Assembly: GCA_009787685.1 (NCBI GenBank)
Contig: WQSV01000042.1
Location: 1 to 9,163 of the forward strand
Direction of reading: 5' to 3'
DNA from: Bacillota bacterium
GTDB lineage: Bacteria; Bacillota; Clostridia; Christensenellales; Pumilibacteraceae
DNA length: 9,163 nucleotides
Position numbers and translations under genes: made by a program. Below, one piece after another: positions 6,677 to 9,163 of this stretch (the stretch's first letter is position 1; each line of letters opens with the position of its first letter). Below the pieces are notes generated by a model. That model ran no database searches. It saw only the letters and a program-made list of their open reading frames with translations, and had not been told where the DNA came from.

Positions 6677-6714
6677 CTAAGTTGCAGGGCGACATGTTGT
6701 CGCCCACATCTTAG
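6677..6714 (+). promoter_or_regulatory. GC-rich stem-loop between dnaK and dnaJ
   Basis: GGGCGACA (6687-6694) and TGTCGCCC (6698-6705) form a perfect 8-bp stem with a 3-nt loop TGT. An outer stem CTAAG (6677-6681) with CTTAG (6710-6714) extends it across a small internal loop. The bases after it (GTTGAAGACGAGG) contain no T-run, so it is not a standard Rho-independent terminator. It ends 9 nt before the dnaJ Shine-Dalgarno GAGG (6724-6727) and does not cover it. A role in mRNA processing or stability, or in lowering dnaJ output relative to dnaK, is likely but inferred. Confidence 0.75.
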
Positions 6715-6735
6715 GTTGAAGACGAGGAAAAAACT

Positions 6736-7890
6736 ATGAGTAAAACGCACTACGACACGCTCGGAGTAAAAAAAGGTGCGACAGAGGACGAAATTCGCAA
6801 CGCATATAGAACACTTGCAAAAAAATATCACCCAGACCTAAACCAAGGGAATGAAGCGGCAGCAAATAAGTTTAAAGAGGTAAACGAAGCATATGAAACG
6901 CTCAGTGATCCTCAAAAAAAGAGAGCCTATGACATGGAAGGTCAGGGCGGTTTTTCCGGATTCAGACCGGGAGGCGGTGCTGGTGGTTTTGGTGGAGCTG
7001 GTGGCTTTTCTAACTTTGGTGATTTCACTAAAGCAGGTGGAGCAGGTGGCGGCTCTATTTTTGACGACTTTGTCAACATGTTTCAAGGTGGCGGGCAAGA
7101 TGCTCGAGAATCTTCGAAGAGAAGTGCCGCAGACATAACCCTCAATGTCACATTGACATTTGAAGAGGCCGCTTTTGGTGTGCAAAAAGAAATTGCCGTC
7201 AATCGATTTGAATCATGTTCTGGTTGCAAAGGAACAGGGGCAAAGAACGGCACTCAATATTCAAAGTGTAATAACTGTGGTGGAACAGGTTCAGTGAGAT
7301 ACGCTCAAGAAACTCCATTTGGAAGAGTTGTTTCAATGAAAGCATGTTCACCTTGTTCTGGGTCTGGAAAAATAATAAAAGATCCTTGCACCTCTTGTTC
7401 TGGAAAAGGACTTGTTCGTAAAAATGTTAACCTCAGAATAACTTTCCCACAAGGCATTGAGCATGGTCAAATCATGACAGTTGCGGGAGAAGGGGAAAGG
7501 TCTAGAGTTGCTGGTGGAAAAAGCGGAAATCTTCTCTTGATGATAAATGTCATGCCACACAAACTTTTCAGAAGAAAAGGTATGGATTTAATCGTTGAAG
7601 TTCCAGTCACATTCACTCAAGCAATGCTTGGGGCAAAAATTCAAATACCAATGCTAAAAGGAACAAAACTAGCATTCCCACTTCCAGAGGGGACCCAAAA
7701 CGGAACAATTTTGAAACTTAAAGGACAAGGCATTGAGCATGGAAAAAGAGGGGTGACAGGCGACTTGTTGGTCACAGTTGAAATTGAAACCCCAAAGAAT
7801 TTGACAAAAGAACAAAAAGCAATGCTTAAAGAACTAGAAACTGCTTTAACAGACAGTAACTATGACAAAGTTGCAAAATTTAATAAGTAA
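6736..7890 (+). CDS. dnaJ: DnaJ, Hsp40 co-chaperone
   Basis: DnaJ delivers unfolded clients to DnaK and stimulates its ATP hydrolysis. The 384-residue product is a full type I DnaJ. The J domain covers about 4-69 with the essential HPD at 32-34 (KKYHPDLN). A Gly/Phe-rich stretch runs to about 125 and includes SIFDDFVNMFQGGG, the equivalent of the DIF motif. Four zinc-binding repeats are complete: CSGCKGTG (Cys161/164), CNNCGGTG (178/181), CSPCSGSG (204/207) and CTSCSGKG (218/221). The two C-terminal client-binding beta domains follow, with LPEGTQNGT and GDLLVTVEIETP. GAGG 8 nt before the ATG serves as the ribosome binding site. It follows dnaK by 89 bases, past a stem-loop, and is the last gene of the heat-shock operon, being followed by a terminator-like stem. 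Confidence 0.98.
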   Translation: MSKTHYDTLGVKKGATEDEIRNAYRTLAKKYHPDLNQGNEAAANKFKEVNEAYETLSDPQKKRAYDMEGQGGFSGFRPGGGAGGFGGAGGFSNFGDFTKAGGAGGGSIFDDFVNMFQGGGQDARESSKRSAADITLNVTLTFEEAAFGVQKEIAVNRFESCSGCKGTGAKNGTQYSKCNNCGGTGSVRYAQETPFGRVVSMKACSPCSGSGKIIKDPCTSCSGKGLVRKNVNLRITFPQGIEHGQIMTVAGEGERSRVAGGKSGNLLLMINVMPHKLFRRKGMDLIVEVPVTFTQAMLGAKIQIPMLKGTKLAFPLPEGTQNGTILKLKGQGIEHGKRGVTGDLLVTVEIETPKNLTKEQKAMLKELETALTDSNYDKVAKFNK

Positions 7891-7895
7891 AAAAT

Positions 7896-7938
7896 AATTC
7901 ACTAGCGATGAGAAATTCTGTCAACGCTAGTGAATTTT
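7896..7938 (+). terminator. Terminator of the heat-shock operon, probably bidirectional
   Basis: AATTCACTAGCG (7896-7907) and CGCTAGTGAATT (7925-7936) are perfect 12-bp complements around a 17-nt loop, 5 bases after the dnaJ stop. On the + strand the right arm runs into TTTT (7935-7938), a short U-tract. On the - strand the stem is followed by the complement of AAAAAAT before it, a better U-tract, so the structure may work in both directions, although no - strand gene is seen downstream within the window. Confidence 0.65.
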
Positions 7939-7963
7939 CAATACTATGCGTGATAAAGTATTG
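7939..7963 (+). repeat. Second hairpin directly after the terminator
   Basis: CAATACT (7939-7945) and AGTATTG (7957-7963) are perfect 7-bp complements around an 11-nt loop. It begins three bases after the previous stem ends. No U-tract follows. It may back up termination or protect the 3' end of the operon mRNA; chance is also possible in AT-rich DNA. Confidence 0.4.
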
Positions 7964-7974
7964 GTAAATGAGTT

Positions 7975-8002
7975 TTGTTGCAAATAGCAATCAAAATAAA
8001 AT
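7975..8002 (+). promoter_or_regulatory. Candidate weak promoter firing into the inverted-repeat element
   Basis: TTGTTG (7975-7980, 3 of 6 matches to the -35 consensus) is followed by 16 bp and TAAAAT (7997-8002, 5 of 6 matches to the -10 consensus). A start 6-8 bp downstream would fall on GGG at 8008-8010, the outer end of the left inverted repeat. The -35 is poor, and A/T-rich DNA produces such hexamers by chance. Confidence 0.3.
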
Positions 8003-8006
8003 TATA

Positions 8007-8206
8007 TGGGTATCCTATTCAGACAACTTTTTTGGGAAAATATTTTAAGAGATTTCCTGTAGGGAGGGGTCATAAAGCACAGCCTAAATCAAGTTAACAC
8101 AAAGCAAATATCTAGGTGTGTTTCTTGACGCAAAAGACAAACGTTCTTACAAGCAAAAATCTTCTCAAATACTCATTTCAAAAAGGTTGTGTGAATAGGA
8201 TACACA
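8007..8206 (+). repeat. 200-bp long inverted-repeat element (MITE-like or structured RNA)
   Basis: The left arm 8007-8037 (starting TGGGTATCCTATTCA) and right arm 8176-8206 (ending TGAATAGGATACACA) are inverted repeats. Across the 31 aligned positions, 26 are Watson-Crick pairs, 3 are G-T wobbles in the + strand and 2 are mismatches (8009/8204 and 8022/8191). Further pairing continues inward: AGATTT (8050-8055) with AAATCT (8157-8162), and TGTAGGGA (8058-8065) with TTCTTACA (8144-8151, two wobbles). An inner AACACA/TGTGTT hairpin lies at 8096-8122. The ends are TG...CA, and an 8-bp direct repeat AAAATTAT flanks the element (7998-8005 and 8210-8217) but is not flush with the ends. It has no coding capacity. 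It fills most of the 304-base gap between the dnaJ terminator and prmA. A non-autonomous mobile element and a cis-acting or free structured RNA are both open. Confidence 0.75.
8125..8153 (+). promoter_or_regulatory. Candidate prmA promoter inside the element
   Basis: TTGACG (8125-8130, 5 of 6 matches) is followed by exactly 17 bp and TACAAG (8148-8153, 4 of 6 matches). A start near 8160 would give a leader of about 83 nt before the prmA ATG and would include only the right arm of the inverted repeat. This is the best sigma-A-type candidate I find upstream of prmA. It is within the inverted-repeat element, so the element may supply prmA expression. Confidence 0.4.
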
Positions 8207-8242
8207 AACAAAATTATTATTAAAAGGATACCAAAGGAAAAC

Positions 8243-9163
8243 ATGTTATTCAAAGAAATTAGCATCAGCACCACAAGTGAGTTCAGTGAAATTGTTGCAT
8301 ATGTGTTGACTGAACTAGGAAGTCAAGGCACTGCAATTCATGACGCAAAAGAAATAAAAAAGACTTTAGAAGAAACATACTGGGATTATGTTGATGATGG
8401 AGTTGTGATTGATGATATTGAAGTTGTTGTCAAAGGTTTTTTTGATGAAAAATTCGACATTGCTCTTGTCAGAGATGAATTGAACATTTATTCCAAAATG
8501 TCACAATTTGCAACGGGGTCATTAAAAATTGAAGAAAAAAAAATCAACTCAAAAGATTGGGAAAGAGCCCATTTGAAATATTTCAAGCCTAAACTTATTG
8601 GAAACTTAACGATTGTTCCCACATGGGATAAAGAGGAGTGGGAAAAAAAAGGAGAGGGTTTGAACAAAACACTCTACATAGATCCGGGGCTCGCTTTTGG
8701 AACGGGGATTCATGAAACTACTTCAATGTGTATTGAACATGTCCAAAATATTGAAATGAAAAACAAAAAGGTTGTCGATGTTGGTTGTGGAAGTGGGATA
8801 TTGGGACTTTGTTCATTGAGGCTTGAAGCGGATAATTGCTTGTTTCTTGATATGGATGAGAATGCAATTATTGCAACAAATCAAAACGCAAAAACAAATT
8901 ATTTGTCAAATTACAAATCAAAAATCAATAGCCTGCTTGATGGAGTTGAGGAAAAGTTTGATGTTGTTCTTGCGAACTTAACTGCAGATTTGTTGTTGAA
9001 ATTGGCGAACTATGTCACGCATACTATGAGAAACAATGGAAGAATTATCGTTAGTGGAATAATTGATGATAGAGTCAAAGAAGTGAAAACGGCTTATTTG
9101 AAACATTTCACATTAGAAAAAGAAAAAGAGGAGAATGGTTGGTTTAGTGCAATATTCAAAAAA
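8243..9163 (+). CDS. prmA: PrmA, ribosomal protein L11 methyltransferase, 3' end just outside the window
   Basis: PrmA uses S-adenosylmethionine to methylate several amino groups of ribosomal protein L11. The frame from the ATG at 8243 is open to the window end, giving 307 residues; Firmicutes PrmA usually has about 310-315, so only the last few codons and the stop are likely missing. The N-terminal L11-recognition domain covers about 1-95. The catalytic domain shows IVPTW, the hallmark DPGLAFGTGIHETT (from Asp147), the SAM-binding motif DVGCGSGILGL (from Asp179), the acidic strand end LFLDMDENA, and ANLTAD (Asn245) near the active site. VSGIIDDR and the final WFSAIFKK match the family C-terminus. 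The ATG is supported by AAAGGA (8233-8238), only 4 nt upstream, a short spacing. prmA commonly follows dnaJ in Firmicutes; here a terminator and a 200-bp element separate it from the operon. Confidence 0.93.
   Translation, partial: MLFKEISISTTSEFSEIVAYVLTELGSQGTAIHDAKEIKKTLEETYWDYVDDGVVIDDIEVVVKGFFDEKFDIALVRDELNIYSKMSQFATGSLKIEEKKINSKDWERAHLKYFKPKLIGNLTIVPTWDKEEWEKKGEGLNKTLYIDPGLAFGTGIHETTSMCIEHVQNIEMKNKKVVDVGCGSGILGLCSLRLEADNCLFLDMDENAIIATNQNAKTNYLSNYKSKINSLLDGVEEKFDVVLANLTADLLLKLANYVTHTMRNNGRIIVSGIIDDRVKEVKTAYLKHFTLEKEKEENGWFSAIFKK

Noticed and set aside
6677..6714. Rho-independent terminator between dnaK and dnaJ
   Set aside because: The stem is strong but is followed by GTTGAAGACGAGG rather than a U-tract.
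6838..7185. 115-residue open frame on the - strand over dnaJ
   Set aside because: A shadow of the dnaJ J domain and Gly-rich region; no start context or family resemblance.
7968..8048. 26-codon ORF running into the left inverted repeat
   Set aside because: No ribosome site and no recognisable features; it runs through two non-coding structures.
8007..8206. Assignment of the element to the IS3 family because of TG...CA tips
   Set aside because: The tips alone are weak evidence, no 3-5-bp target duplication is flush with the ends, and no transposase is present.
8007..8242. T-box or known SAM riboswitch upstream of prmA
   Set aside because: I see no T-box AGGGUGG-type sequence and no SAM-I core motifs. 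The structure is dominated by one long closing stem. A covariance-model search would be needed to exclude rarer classes.
1..9163. CRISPR array, tRNA, rRNA, toxin-antitoxin or defence genes
   Set aside because: No regularly spaced repeats, no tRNA-like folds noticed in the gaps, and every long frame belongs to a known housekeeping gene.

Overview
The window is a stretch of chromosome from a low-GC, Gram-positive-type bacterium, most likely an uncultured or little-studied member of the Firmicutes (Bacillota). The evidence is the order hemW-hrcA-grpE-dnaK-dnaJ-prmA on one strand, control by HrcA and a CIRCE operator, a DnaK without the roughly 24-residue N-terminal insert of Gram-negative homologues, purine-rich Shine-Dalgarno sites and AT-rich gaps. 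The standard genetic code fits all genes. I cannot name a genus from the sequence. All seven genes lie on the + strand and none is frameshifted.

Layout. 1-1524: the 3' three quarters of a transketolase gene (tkt), cut by the left window edge. 1525-1656: a gap with two weak hairpins and an 8-codon mini-ORF touching the next start. 1657-2766: hemW, a radical-SAM haem chaperone-like protein. 2767-2927: the control region of the heat-shock operon, with tandem A-tracts, a 12-bp-arm dyad over the -35 box, a strong sigma-A-type promoter and a slightly irregular CIRCE operator. 2928-7890: hrcA, grpE, dnaK and dnaJ, with RNA hairpins in the hrcA-grpE and dnaK-dnaJ gaps. 7896-7963: a perfect 12-bp terminator-like stem and a second hairpin. 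7964-8242: a gap dominated by a 200-bp element with 31-nt inverted-repeat ends. 8243-9163: prmA (ribosomal protein L11 methyltransferase), running off the right edge probably within a few codons of its stop.

How it works together. HrcA represses its own operon at CIRCE. DnaK, with DnaJ and GrpE, forms the Hsp70 folding cycle, which lowers free unfolded protein and so (by the GroE-HrcA titration model known in Bacillus) restores repression. prmA modifies the ribosome and often follows dnaJ in Firmicutes, but here it is separated by a terminator and appears to have its own promoter.

The genes are conserved housekeeping genes, and I see no new multigene system. The most unusual object is the 200-bp inverted-repeat element at 8007-8206. 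It could be a non-autonomous mobile element (MITE) or a structured leader/small RNA upstream of prmA; the sequence alone does not settle which. Lesser oddities are the CIRCE with a 10-nt spacer, the dyad over the heat-shock -35 box, the GC-rich hairpin between dnaK and dnaJ, a substituted conserved motif in HemW and an acidic tail on HrcA.
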